64,000 nucleotides of DNA from Sinohyriopsis cumingii (lineage: Eukaryota; Mollusca; Bivalvia; Unionida; Unionidae). Under the pieces are notes generated by a model. The model was given only the letters and a program-made list of their open reading frames with translations. It was not told the DNA's origin and did not search any database. Location of the stretch: positions 153,404,053 to 153,468,052 of the forward strand of contig CM068825.1 in the NCBI GenBank assembly GCA_028554795.2. The letters run 5' to 3'. Below are positions 56,470 through 64,000 of the stretch, one piece after another. Made by a program: the position numbers and the translations under genes. Positions within the stretch are counted from its first letter, which is position 1, and each line of letters starts with the position of its first letter.

Positions 56470-57030
56470 CTACTTTAAACAGGGCTGACAACGTTGTGAA
56501 TGAAATTGTGATTTCCACTGTTGGAAGTCATTAGGCCATTGATGGACACTACGTTTCCTAGCTTGAGACAAAAGATAAGCATAATGGTCACAAAACCATC
56601 GATCTACTTTCACATCATTTCTTGAAGAAGAACGAGGATCAAAATGAGTCACTAAATGTTCTAAAGAATAGCCCAGGCTGCGATGATGCAGAAAATACAC
56701 ACAGTACTGTCCACACACCAAGGAATCTGTGCCTTGTAATTTCACATTATTGAATCGGGTGGTTTGAGCATTTCTTCTCATAAAGTCAATGATATCGTCT
56801 TCCAAAGGGGGCAATCCATACGAATCGAAATATTCCACACATCCTTCTTGAGGAAAGTAAACGGCTACCCAGTGGGTTCCTGGGAGATGACTGTCGTCCG
56901 TGTTGATCACGTAAGCTTGATGGTCTTGAGGTTTGCGATGAGGGAGTTCATCTTTAGCACAGACGACAGGATTCCAAGAAGCCGTATACGAACTGTGGTT
57001 CAAAAGGTAATAAAGTTCCCAGGTATCCAT
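56470..57030 (-). CDS. Adenain-like cysteine protease
   Basis: 186 aa from ATG 57030 (MDTWELYY), intact. The same catalytic set as in A is present (GTHWVA, YFDSYG, LVCGQYC). An A/T-rich 3' flank with AATAAA on minus follows (about 56340-56355). Confidence 0.93.
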   Translation of the reverse strand: MDTWELYYLLNHSSYTASWNPVVCAKDELPHRKPQDHQAYVINTDDSHLPGTHWVAVYFPQEGCVEYFDSYGLPPLEDDIIDFMRRNAQTTRFNNVKLQGTDSLVCGQYCVYFLHHRSLGYSLEHLVTHFDPRSSSRNDVKVDRWFCDHYAYLLSQARKRSVHQWPNDFQQWKSQFHSQRCQPCLK

Positions 57031-57053
57031 GTTTTGTGTGGTTTTTTTCTTCT

Positions 57054-57536
57054 TCACAGGTAATAATATGTCATCAATTCGATCCTGACTTTTTGCTTGA
57101 AAATGTCTGACAAATAACCGTTTCTTCGTTTCGTCTCCTCACTCTGATTCAGGAGAGCTTCGATACGATGGATCTCTTGAGTGGTTAATGGTGGACAAGA
57201 ATGTTCACGCAAGTCTTTATACCACTGGTGCCACACGTCTTCGTCCGAGATGAGACTCCAAGCTTCGTCCAGATACTCGTCCAATTTTTCTTCTTGACGC
57301 AGCATCAGGCATTTATCGTGTTGAATTTGACTGGGATGATCGTTTTGACATCCATAGCAATTTTTCTTGATCAACTCCGTCATTTTTTCCAACAAGTGTT
57401 TGGCAAAACAGGAGACTAAATGGGCTTCTTGTTCTGGCCATCTTGACTTCATCATGATCACTTCTTCTTTCACAGTCTCCTCACATTCCATGTCTAAAGT
57501 TTCTCCACTAGGTAAAGAGGGATAACAGTCTTCCAT
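57054..57536 (-). CDS. Conserved Polinton protein with Cys/His cluster
   Basis: 160 aa, intact; NCYGCQNDHPSQIQHDKCL is conserved with A. It lies 5 nt after the MCP frame end and 23 nt before the protease gene. Confidence 0.7.
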   Translation of the reverse strand: MEDCYPSLPSGETLDMECEETVKEEVIMMKSRWPEQEAHLVSCFAKHLLEKMTELIKKNCYGCQNDHPSQIQHDKCLMLRQEEKLDEYLDEAWSLISDEDVWHQWYKDLREHSCPPLTTQEIHRIEALLNQSEETKRRNGYLSDIFKQKVRIELMTYYYL

Positions 57537-57541
57537 GGCTT

Positions 57542-58860
57542 CTAATAATCTAGAATGACTTCTCTCAAACTGTTGATTTCTATGGTATTATCAAATTCTG
57601 CATACAGGATGACGTTCACCGTTTCATCAGGGACTCGGTTTGCAAACTGAATTTCCACACGAATCTGGCCGGATTTTATAGGGTGGAAATGTCCCTCGTC
57701 GCTGCCTTAGTCTGGAGTGAAATCAAAAGCCCACAAAGAATAGCCTCCTGCATAATCCTCGTACGTAATACCGTGACTGGTATTGGTTCCTAACTGTCCC
57801 GTGGCTTCGTACAGGGACAAGTACGATCTCAAGTAATTCTTCTTGGTAAAGTCAGGTTCAAAAGGTCGGGTACATAAGGTCTTGCCATCGCGACTGACTT
57901 CGATCTTGGACACGCCAAAGTGTTGAAAGTAGAAAGGATTTTTTTGGCAGCTCCGTTGAAGGCTGTATTCTCGACGATACCAACGATCAAACGTTTGGGT
58001 AACTGTCCTTAGAACAGATGATCTTCGATCATGGATCGCTGTCCCTTGGGAATGGTGAAGGTTTTCACTTCCACGCGTCGTATGGGATACTTGGCGGTCG
58101 TTCTGCTCAACGTCTGACTGATGTCGTTTCCCACTTTAGGTAACACTTCCACACGGCGTACGTAGAGTCTGGCTTCTTGGATTTTGGTTTTGTAACCGTC
58201 ACTATCAGCCATTAAATGGAAAGCGCTACTGCTACGATTCAGTCTCAGGCGGACATCCACCCCGTTCAGCAAATACTTTTATTGCAACCACATGTCCACA
58301 TGCAAACGATCCATCAGTTCTAAACTCTGTCCATCTTTTATTTTGTTTCTTCGTTCTACAAATCCCTCATTGTATTCTTTCTTTTTATCAGTTGTATCAG
58401 TTTCCAATAATTCAAACTGGCCTGCTTCGTCAGCTTCCCATACCAGACAGGCATTGAGATGAGTCTTCTTGGCGTCTATTCCGTACGTCAAGAGATTTTC
58501 CAGGTAGGCACGGTAAGGGTAAGTATCCATGCTGCTACTGACTAGTTTGTTATTCAAGTACAAGTCCACTCCACTGAACAAGGAATGCATGAAATTGTTG
58601 ACGGGAGCTACTGCTTCAGTGTCTATATCACCTCCTGTCTTATCTAGAACTTTGACTTTCAGGTACAAGTAACTGCTATTCAGATCGATGTAATCTTCGG
58701 GCTGTCCTTTGATTTCAAACTCGATGGGAGCGGAATCGGTCAATGAGGAGACGGGATGAAATTCCACCCATTGGGATTCTTGCATGGTCATCATGGTGGG
58801 TGGCATGGCAAACAGATCCAGTTCCGTCTTCGAACAGGCGCAAGACTCTCGGTGCATCAT
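57542..58860 (-). pseudogene. mcp: Major capsid protein, three stops and one frameshift
   Basis: From ATG 58860 to TAG 57542-57544. TAA replaces GAA at 58279-58281 (after MWLQ), TAA replaces CAA at 58009-58011, and one base is missing near 57945. The TAA shared with B follows FTPD at 57707-57709. The most decayed of the three family-1 capsid genes. Confidence 0.92.
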
Positions 58861-58873
58861 TTTTTTCTCTTTC

Positions 58874-59290
58874 TCAATAATCGAAAACGTCTAAGTCTCG
58901 AACGGTTCTTCTTTTCTTGGCCTTTCTCGCTTGAAGTCTGGTGAAAGGGTGTTTTCTTCGTCGTCTCTTTCTGCCTTGTCCTTGCTGAATGCCTGACTCG
59001 GTAACGTGCAGGGCATTTATAGGTGTGTCTCGTCGGCCTAAAATGTCTTTGCCCGTTTGCAGGAAGACATTTTTGCCAGCCCTCATGAAGGCTTCTTTAG
59101 GGTTTTGTTTGTCGATGATGACATTTTGGAGAAATTCTTTGCCTTGCGTCAGTGCCGCATCTTTCAAGGCGTGCAATCCGCGTGTCACCATCGGTTTCAA
59201 CACCGGGGCCACCGAACGAAAGGCCGATTTTAACATATCTCCTAAACCGTGTCCCCGCTGTCGAGCAACCCCTCGGTACACTGGATACAT
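58874..59290 (-). CDS. Adenovirus pVI-like capsid-associated protein
   Basis: 138 aa, intact, nearly identical to A and B (MYPVYRG start, basic C-terminus). Confidence 0.75.
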   Translation of the reverse strand: MYPVYRGVARQRGHGLGDMLKSAFRSVAPVLKPMVTRGLHALKDAALTQGKEFLQNVIIDKQNPKEAFMRAGKNVFLQTGKDILGRRDTPINALHVTESGIQQGQGRKRRRRKHPFTRLQARKAKKRRTVRDLDVFDY

Positions 59291-59293
59291 GAC

Positions 59294-60208
59294 TTACGAG
59301 TCGTGAGAGAACCGTTTTCGAAAATGGAGTTTCACCGTGACTTTTCCTTTGGTGAATGGAATATTTTGTCCTAGATCTCCTTTTATAGCAATGTTGACCG
59401 TGTCCAAATAAGACTTGCTGACAGGCAAATAGTGAGGATGTACAAATTCGCGGTGGACGTGATAAGTGTTTCCACCTTCCTGGTCACTGGTTGCGGTACT
59501 ATCCACTTTGAAAGGAATGACACGCAGTAACGGTACGGAGGTGTGTCCCACCACGTTGTACTCCACCACATCGGAATACACGAACATCAAATTCAGTCCT
59601 TGGTTCAGTTCTACAGGGAATCGAAAAAACTTGTAAAATTCCGCATTGCTGTTGATCTTCGGTTTAAAATTTGGAGCCATTTTTGTGTCTCCACCTAAAA
59701 TATCAAACAAGTCACGATTAAAACTGATGGACAACGTTTGGGTGTCCTGAAATTTCATCAGTAAGCGACGAGCCACTTTATGGTATTCCAGGGTGACACT
59801 TTTTTTGATTCTGTTCAGGGCTTTGCCAAAGGCTAACTCGAACCTGGAAGCAATGGTGTCCACCAAATGTTGGCCACTAAAATAAAACCCTGCCGGAATT
59901 TTCAAGGTGTAGATATTGAAGGGTGAATTGTTGGATGGTCTTGTGTCCCCTGAAAACCCGATTTCATTTATGGTTTCTTGCAATTGTTGGTTCAGGATTT
60001 CGACCTCGAAAGTGTTTTGCTTTTCGGTGATGTTTTGGATTTGTGTAGGGTGAATCATTTCTACCAAAGCCACTTCCCAATGGGCTTCGTGATCTAACTG
60101 GATGGCCTGAGGTAATTTGGCCGTGTAACAGCACAACATGTTGTGGGGAAACACCTCCATGGAGCTGTCACTGGGTAAGGTTAAGTAAAATTGGTTTTGG
60201 TGACTCAT
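59294..60208 (-). CDS. Penton-like minor capsid protein, intact
   Basis: 304 aa, the only intact family-1 copy. Conserved N-terminal block (LTLPSDSSMEVFP) and C-terminal block (VVEYNVVGHTSVPLLRVIPF ... HFRKRFSHDS) enclose two variable regions (about 59920-60040 and 59620-59720) that differ from A and B. Start overlaps the preceding stop (ATGA). Confidence 0.85.
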   Translation of the reverse strand: MSHQNQFYLTLPSDSSMEVFPHNMLCCYTAKLPQAIQLDHEAHWEVALVEMIHPTQIQNITEKQNTFEVEILNQQLQETINEIGFSGDTRPSNNSPFNIYTLKIPAGFYFSGQHLVDTIASRFELAFGKALNRIKKSVTLEYHKVARRLLMKFQDTQTLSISFNRDLFDILGGDTKMAPNFKPKINSNAEFYKFFRFPVELNQGLNLMFVYSDVVEYNVVGHTSVPLLRVIPFKVDSTATSDQEGGNTYHVHREFVHPHYLPVSKSYLDTVNIAIKGDLGQNIPFTKGKVTVKLHFRKRFSHDS

Positions 60209-60612
60209 AATTCCAGAGTTCTGTGGCTCTCCGAGGGGTTACTGGACGTCAGAGGCGTGTCTCCGCCCAAAATGGGGTTGTTGTTGTTATTGGAGTGGTG
60301 ACTGGCACTAGCACTGGACACTAGGTTCCTGTTGGAAGAGAATTTCAGGAAGGGATTGGGAAGCAGGTAACCGATGCAACTGCTCAATAAAATGGTCCAC
60401 AATTGTTTGTCTCCTTGTTGCAAACTCAAATTGGCAATGGCTGCCCCGATGACACAATACACCACGAAGATTTGGCAGAAAAAGACGATTTGCATTTTAG
60501 GCACACGTTCTCCACACCACACCCACAAGGGTTGTTTTTGTAAATCTTGCACAGAAGAACTGGGTGAAGGAGGAGTGGTCGACGTAGCTGCGTCTGCTGT
60601 GTGAAAGGGCAT
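60205..60612 (-). CDS. Small membrane protein between integrase and penton genes
   Basis: 135 aa from ATG 60612, intact, with two hydrophobic segments as in A. Confidence 0.68.
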   Translation of the reverse strand: MPFHTADAATSTTPPSPSSSVQDLQKQPLWVWCGERVPKMQIVFFCQIFVVYCVIGAAIANLSLQQGDKQLWTILLSSCIGYLLPNPFLKFSSNRNLVSSASASHHSNNNNNPILGGDTPLTSSNPSESHRTLEL

Positions 60613-60617
60613 GATGG

Positions 60618-61727
60618 TCACTTCTTTTTATGGTCGATGACTTGCGAAGCGTCGATCCAAGAATCAAAACTGGGTGGATATCCTTTCCAACGTACTTTGA
60701 CTTTTTTGACACGTCGTTTGCCCACTTTACGGGTTCTGCGTTCGAGAATGCTTTCGATGTCGTACACGTCGTCTTCTTTTACAGTCACACGTTGTAACTC
60801 GGGCAAATAAAACGTTCCTTTGAGTACTTCTCCGTTCATGTCTTCCAATTTATAGACGGCAGGTTGACGGCCATGCACTCGTCCAGTGACGCGAAACAAT
60901 TCGGTCGTCCAGTTAGGTAAGTAACCTTTGTCGAAAGTGCGTTTGGTTTTGCCAATGCGCACCCAATCTCCTACGGCCAACATTCCACTTTTCTTGGGGA
61001 CAGCCCTCGTCGGGGACGTGCCGAACAGACGCTCAAACACCAGCACTTCGTTGTCGGGAGTCACGTCTTGCGGGGCACGTCCGATGCTTCGATGGTAAGA
61101 TTGGTTGTACGCTTGCACCAGGTGCGGTAAGATGTCGATGTACTTCAGAGTGTGGTGATGCGTAAAATATTTCCACATGCGTTCTTTCAAAGTGCGTTGA
61201 AAACGTTCCACGATGCTGGCTTTGGTTTCGGGATTCTCGGTGGTAAAAAAATGAATGTCACGTTTCTTTAATTCTTTTTGGAAAGCTTGGTTCAGAAATT
61301 CGGTGCCTTTGTCCGTTTGCCATCGAACAGGGTGACGACCGCTTTGTTTCAACACTTGTTGCAGGGCTCACACTAACTCGCTGCTCGATTTGGAAGTCAA
61401 GGGCACGACCCAGGCAAATTTGGAAAAGACGTCGATGACACAAAACAAATATTTGTAGCCACGATTGTAGCTGGCCAAATGAGAGACATCGGCTAAATCG
61501 GCTTGCCATTGATGATCGATGCCTTCCACTCGAGTGCGACTTCTGGCAAACTTGCGTCGAATGGGTTTGTGTAAAGTGTAGGTAGCTTGTTCTTGTAACC
61601 ATCGTTGCACTTGAGGTAAACGGAGACTTTTCAGTCGAGTTTTGGCAGCACGATACAATTTTTGAACTCCTGCGTAACCTGCAGGATGCGAGGGATCGTA
61701 GTAAATGCTGGCTAAGACTTTTTCCAT
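60618..61727 (-). pseudogene. DDE integrase with chromodomain, one in-frame TGA
   Basis: The frame is continuous from ATG 61727 to the end at 60618 except for TGA at 61365-61367 (CAA or CGA in B and A), between the first and second catalytic Asp. All three catalytic residues and the chromodomain are otherwise present. Confidence 0.92.
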
Positions 61728-61748
61728 TTTTTTGTGTTGGTTGGTGTG

Positions 61749-62389
61749 TTAATAAGACACCCACTCTTGGAAGATGCTACTCTTTTTCTCTTGGGGTATT
61801 TTTTTGGATTGCAATACTTTGCGTGTGCGACCGGCAATAGGTGTTGAAGAGGAGGATGTCTGAGCGGGGGATATCGGTTCTTGTTTCACTTCTGTCCTCA
61901 CTTCTGTCTTCACTTTCTTTTTCTCTTGTGATGAAGAAGGGGTGGCCATCATCTTTTTAATCCATCCAATTCTGGAGGTAGGTGGTGTTGTTAACTTGCG
62001 TACTTTTTCTGGTGAAGTTTGAAACCCTTCTTCTTCTTCTCCTTTTTCTGTCTTGGTCACTGGTACTGGTGGTACTGGTACTGGTACTGGTACTGGTGAT
62101 GGTGCCGGACTTTTCATCAAGTCTTAAAATCTTTCAGAGTGGGTAGGGCTGTTTCGTCTAAAGCTTTCTGGTGAAAGAGTTGCAGTCGTTGCAAGAGTTG
62201 ACCGTACTTTTGCGATTTTTCTGTTTCGGAGAAATCTTGGCGATCCATCAAGGACTGCAATTCGTCTTGTAACTGGGACATCTCACTCAAATTGGGATTG
62301 GGAGGTAAATGCGGGGTGCGTTGTTCTTGCCACCGATGGTATTCCATCCATCGTTTGTAAGGTACTAAAGCTAGTTTTCGTCCTTCCAT
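61749..62389 (-). pseudogene. Conserved Polinton protein (LVPYKRW family), frameshifted
   Basis: From ATG 62389 (MEGRKLALVPYKRW) the frame is lost at about 62119 (one base missing before the PVPVPV linker). It continues in the frame that ends EWVSY at 61749. Confidence 0.78.
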
Positions 62390-62438
62390 GGGGTTGTCAG
62401 GGGTCGATTGTGAGATCTTGGGACTTCCGAGGGCCTTT

Positions 62439-62824
62439 TTATCTTGCTCCCACCAGTCCTCCCAACATGGTTCCCAAGACTCCTTTCAGTAATGGGCCTA
62501 ACAAGAGAGGTAAAATGCCTCCACGTTGGACCAACATCTTCTTCTTTTGACGAATGGGAATTTTCTTTTGAACAATTTTCGAAAAACGTGACGATGTTTG
62601 CCTAAGCATTGTTTCTGGTGTTTGGACAAAGGGATCGTGCCTTTCAAGACGTTCAAACAACATTCGCACACGGTATCGATGACCTCTTTGGAGGCCGATT
62701 GAATGAGCTTTTTTCGTAGAGGTGGAGAAGCTTTGGACAGGACAGATAACATGTCCCCATGTTTGACTAAACGTGGTGGTAGTCCTTTCCTTTTCTTTCC
62801 TTGGGGTTTTCTGGAGGGTGACAT
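62439..62824 (-). pseudogene. pX-like small core protein, frameshifted
   Basis: Starts MSPSRKPQ at 62824. The frame changes near 62575, where C differs from B over about 8 bases, and the conserved GGILPLLLGP end is read in the second frame to 62439. Confidence 0.72.
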
Positions 62825-62923
62825 CTTTGAGTCTTCAGGAGCACCAAAAACACTGATACCCCGACTTGGTCACAGGCCTTTTTTATACTGGAACGCGTCG
62901 CCACTGATTGTCTTTACGTCGTA

Positions 62924-63832
62924 TTAGTTTGAGGACAGGCATGACACGTCGTGCAGGGTACGTAACAGACTAAATCGAGCCAGTTCTTGCTTGGACAAAT
63001 CCAGTAAACTTTGTAACATGCCCGATCTTTCTTGAACTTTGATTTTGGGAGAAGGTACTTTGTGAGCATCAGTCACTGCCACTAAATTGGAGGGTCCTGC
63101 CACTGGGGAAGTTCTTTTTGGGGTCATCAACGGAGACGTTCTTAGTGTGATCAACGTCTCCAAGTACTCTTCAGTTCTTGGTGTCATCAACGGAGAAGTG
63201 GATGAACGTGAGGCTGCCGGAGACGCAGTCACTGCCGTGGCAGATCGTGGTTTGCGAGTGTAAGGTTGCGTCCTGGCCGAAGTGCCTCTCTTGCGACTAG
63301 TTTTCTTCTGTGGGCTTTTCTTTTTCTGGGGACTTTTTCTCTGTTTCTTTTTCTGGGGGCTTCTTTTCTTTTTCCGGGGTGGTGTCTGGTAAGCGGAGGG
63401 TCCCGCCACTGGAGAAGTTCTCCTTGGGGACCTGATCTTTTTCTTTTTCTTCTTGGGGCTTCGTTGGACTTTTTTCTTGGGGATAACTTTGGAGGCATTA
63501 GGATCCCATCTTAAGAGTGAGCGAATGATGACCCCTCCTAGAGTACCGCTCCCTCCAGGTTTCAAAATGATTTGTTTTTTGGTTTGAGTGTCGATGCGAG
63601 GATCAGCCAGTTGGGTCAAAGCGACTTTGTTTCGATCAAAAAAGCGTTTGGTTTGATGAGGAATCTGAATGATCCCTTGGAGTAATTGACGTGCCGTCAC
63701 CGTGAACCATCGTAAGACTTCTTTGAGACTAGCTTCTAAGACACGAGCTCGTATTTGTGGATTTTTTTCTCGACTGATGCCATACAAGGCACGAATCAAT
63801 TTGACGGGAAGATGCGACTGAAGGGACGTCAT
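62924..63832 (-). CDS. Basic Lys/Pro/Ser-rich core-like protein, altered C-terminus
   Basis: 302 aa from ATG 63832 (MTSLQSHL). It matches the B protein until about 62965, where one G is missing and the last residues are replaced by a different short end. Confidence 0.7.
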   Translation of the reverse strand: MTSLQSHLPVKLIRALYGISREKNPQIRARVLEASLKEVLRWFTVTARQLLQGIIQIPHQTKRFFDRNKVALTQLADPRIDTQTKKQIILKPGGSGTLGGVIIRSLLRWDPNASKVIPKKKVQRSPKKKKKKIRSPRRTSPVAGPSAYQTPPRKKKRSPQKKKQRKSPQKKKSPQKKTSRKRGTSARTQPYTRKPRSATAVTASPAASRSSTSPLMTPRTEEYLETLITLRTSPLMTPKRTSPVAGPSNLVAVTDAHKVPSPKIKVQERSGMLQSLLDLSKQELARFSLLRTLHDVSCLSSN

Positions 63833-63900
63833 GTTGACGTTGTGTGAGACAGACGAAAAAGGGTCTGAGGTTTTTATAGAATTTTTTATGGGGAGTGAAA

Positions 63901-64000
63901 TTAAGTCGAGGACGGAGACGTGTACAGGACAGGCCCTCCGTCTTGGCACCAGTGGTGAAACAAGTGGGTACGAAATCGCAAATCCTCGGGGGTTGTAGGT
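63901..64000 (-). pseudogene. Packaging ATPase, C-terminal end (partial)
   Basis: Only the last 32 codons are in the window. TAA at 63901-63903 replaces the TCA of A and removes the last five residues. Whether the rest is intact is not visible. Confidence 0.8.

Larger units (their letters stand above)
53742..64000 (-). mobile_element. Polinton element C (family 1), left part in window
   Basis: Starts AGTAGTATATGGG at 53742, as expected for a Polinton end. Genes on minus run from three terminal cassettes through protease, MCP, pVI-like, penton, integrase and core proteins to the ATPase, where the window ends. It has the protease that B lacks. MCP, integrase, polyQ, LVPYKRW-family, pX-like and ATPase genes carry stops or frameshifts. 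The other end and the target duplication cannot be checked. Confidence 0.93.

Overview
The window looks like animal genomic DNA, most likely from an aquatic invertebrate (a lophotrochozoan such as a mollusc is my guess, not shown). It is filled by a cluster of Polinton/Maverick-type, virus-like DNA transposons. The evidence is microsatellites, a SINE-type tail, a LINE reverse-transcriptase scrap, RNA polymerase II-type TATA and AATAAA signals, and long virus-like coding blocks separated by gene-free spacers of 2.5-4 kb. No bacterial operon, rRNA or tRNA gene is visible.

Layout. (1) 1-12637: element A (family 1, genes on +), the right part of a Polinton running from the end of PolB to a terminal cassette. 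It is cut off internally at its right end. (2) 12638-16526: spacer with a decayed relic of another Polinton major capsid gene (13140-13500). (3) 16527-33455: element B (family 1, mostly -), complete, with TIRs of about 330 bp and a near-perfect 6-bp target duplication (aatgac/aatgat). (4) 33456-35937: spacer with a 54-bp minisatellite, a SINE-like tail and a 60-bp tandem duplication. (5) 35938-50745: element D (family 2), complete, with TIRs of about 250 bp and GGCGG target duplications. (6) 50746-53741: spacer with a LINE relic and microsatellites. (7) 53742-64000: element C (family 1, -), which runs out of the window.

Family 1 (A, B, C) carries protein-primed PolB, packaging ATPase, DD35E integrase with chromodomain, adenain-like protease, double jelly-roll major capsid protein, penton-like minor capsid protein, a pVI-like protein and basic core proteins. 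Together these are a virion-forming and self-integrating gene set. At the element ends are small coiled-coil, E/K/Q-rich genes. These end in histone-mRNA-type 3' stem-loops followed by a purine-rich downstream element (nine copies in the window), and most share one upstream promoter motif. The two stem-loops nearest the termini of B lie inside the TIRs. The core genes use AATAAA signals instead. A also carries a BIR (IAP-like) gene and a tandem family of F-box-like genes that B lacks. All three copies show stops, frameshifts or deletions; B has lost its protease.

Family 2 (D) has its own ATPase, integrase, protease, capsid proteins, a phospholipase A2 domain, a trimeric coiled-coil fibre-like protein and a free-standing HNH endonuclease. 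It also has a single protein that joins a divergent B-family polymerase, an SF1 helicase and an HNH domain. Seven of its genes have an AATTGAAAAC-type motif at a fixed distance of 29-33 nt before the ATG, usually followed by an inverted repeat and an ATAATAA tract. This resembles early promoters of cytoplasmic large DNA viruses more than the nuclear-type signals of family 1.

Candidates for something undescribed are the histone-type 3' ends of the family-1 terminal cassettes, and the poxvirus-like promoters and polymerase-helicase-HNH fusion of element D.
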